Of a stretch of 43,254 nt of DNA, positions 42,765 through 43,254 are shown piece by piece. The stretch covers positions 3,280 through 46,533 of the forward strand of contig JAHDBC010000006.1 in assembly GCA_020630595.1 (NCBI GenBank). Direction: 5' to 3'. The stretch is from Planktomarina sp. Lineage in GTDB: Bacteria > Pseudomonadota > Alphaproteobacteria > Rhodobacterales > Rhodobacteraceae. Position numbers and translations under genes: made by a program. Under the pieces are notes generated by a model. It was not told the origin of the DNA. It did no database searches and saw nothing but the letters and a program-made list of their open reading frames with translations. Position 1 is the stretch's first letter, and each line of letters starts with the position of its first letter.

Positions 42765-43254
42765 AACGCGCCCGGATCCCAAATCCATCGCCACCGGGGC
42801 TGAACTGCGCCGGTGGTATTGGCAAAAAGATGAACTGATCAATCTCGCCCGTCATCACGATCTAAAGCGCGCCGGCGGCAAGTTTCAGATTCTGGATCGG
42901 ATCGCCTATTTTCTGGATACGGGGTCGCGTAAATTTCCGGGGGATGTGACCCCTAAAACCACATCACAGTTCGACTGGCATAAGGCCGATCTTACTGAAG
43001 ACACGATAATCACCGACAATTACAAAAACACCCAAAACGTGCGCCGGTTTTTGGAAGCGCAGGTTGGGCGCAAGATTACGTTCAAGACCGATTTTATGGC
43101 GTGGATGAAAGCAAACGTGGGCAAAACCATGGGCGACGCGGTTCAGGCTTACCTGCGCATCATGGATGAAATGCGTGCACCGGGTTACGAAAGCCGGATC
43201 GCAGACCACAACCAATTCAATCAATACACGCGGGATTTTCTGGCGGACAACCCG
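42757..43254 (+). CDS. SAP/DUF6434 domain protein, cut by the window end
   Basis: The first 166 codons of a gene that runs off the window. The N-terminal part, IATGAELRRWYWQKDELINL followed by LKRAGGKFQILDRIAYFLDTG, resembles a SAP-like helical DNA-binding motif. The second part, SQFDWHKADLTEDTIITDNY and onward, matches DUF6434-type proteins. The most likely start is TTG 42757, overlapping the aminotransferase stop by 8 nt; a TTG at 42748 is also in frame. Function unknown; the SAP part hints at nucleic acid binding. Confidence 0.75.
   Translation, partial: MAETRPDPKSIATGAELRRWYWQKDELINLARHHDLKRAGGKFQILDRIAYFLDTGSRKFPGDVTPKTTSQFDWHKADLTEDTIITDNYKNTQNVRRFLEAQVGRKITFKTDFMAWMKANVGKTMGDAVQAYLRIMDEMRAPGYESRIADHNQFNQYTRDFLADNP

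Noticed and set aside
1-43254. CRISPR arrays, prophage, transposons, tRNA or rRNA genes
   Set aside because: I found no regular spaced repeats, no transposase or phage proteins, and no tRNA- or rRNA-like segment in the intergenic spaces.

Overview
The window looks like a piece of chromosome from a marine alphaproteobacterium of the Rhodobacteraceae (Roseobacter group). This rests on the gene content and order: ctaC-ctaB-coxF-like-ctaG-ctaE with subunit I elsewhere, mce next to a DUF1467 gene, dprA upstream of topA, thrC followed by an M16 peptidase, and prpE. G+C is about 60% by eye, and glutamate is written almost only as GAA. I see no rRNA, tRNA, CRISPR array, transposase, integrase or phage gene. 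Most of the window is housekeeping DNA with short intergenic spaces and many 1-8 nt gene overlaps.

Layout. 1-2.8 kb: a HAD-like protein without its catalytic aspartates, then aspS and a strong terminator. 2.9-5.5 kb: a DUF1800/DUF1501 pair, the second a Tat-exported protein with a Met-rich insert. 5.5-6.2 kb (-): an orphan response regulator. 6.35-7.05 kb: mce and DUF1467. 7.0-10.05 kb (-): a tight run of DUF393 protein, 79-aa protein, HDAC-like amidohydrolase, nitroreductase and EI24/CysZ-like membrane protein. 10.1-11.6 kb: M48 lipoprotein, dgkA and a single-domain Impact protein. 11.6-16.2 kb: alpha/beta hydrolase (-), small membrane protein, glyA (-), nadK, CIA30-like protein (-) and a lipoprotein. 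16.2-18.4 kb (-): two CoA-transferase subunits and a polysaccharide deacetylase. 18.5-22.4 kb (-): dprA and topA. 22.4-22.8 kb: a non-coding gap with an orphan terminator. 22.8-25.7 kb: a Hint-domain protein converging on tldD.

25.9-34.1 kb is one long plus-strand run: cytochrome aa3 oxidase subunits II and III with heme and copper assembly factors, surf1, thrC, an M16 peptidase, a GNAT acetyltransferase and an exported metallo-beta-lactamase-fold protein. 34.1-37.5 kb (-) is a compact mtnP-LysE-DUF218-LysE-apt cluster that joins methylthioadenosine phosphorolysis to adenine recovery, with two amino-acid-type exporters in between. 37.6-43.25 kb: a SulP transporter, prpE, a palindromic repeat pair, a class III aminotransferase and a SAP/DUF6434 protein cut by the window end. 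PrpE and Mce belong to the same propionate-to-methylmalonyl-CoA route.

No single region is an obvious new defence or mobile system. The best leads are the catalytically dead HAD protein, the Met-rich DUF1501 protein with its partner, the HDAC-centred operon with its coupled 79-aa protein, the Hint protein with the orphan terminator upstream, the transporter-interrupted MTA/adenine salvage operon, and two families of small intergenic repeats.
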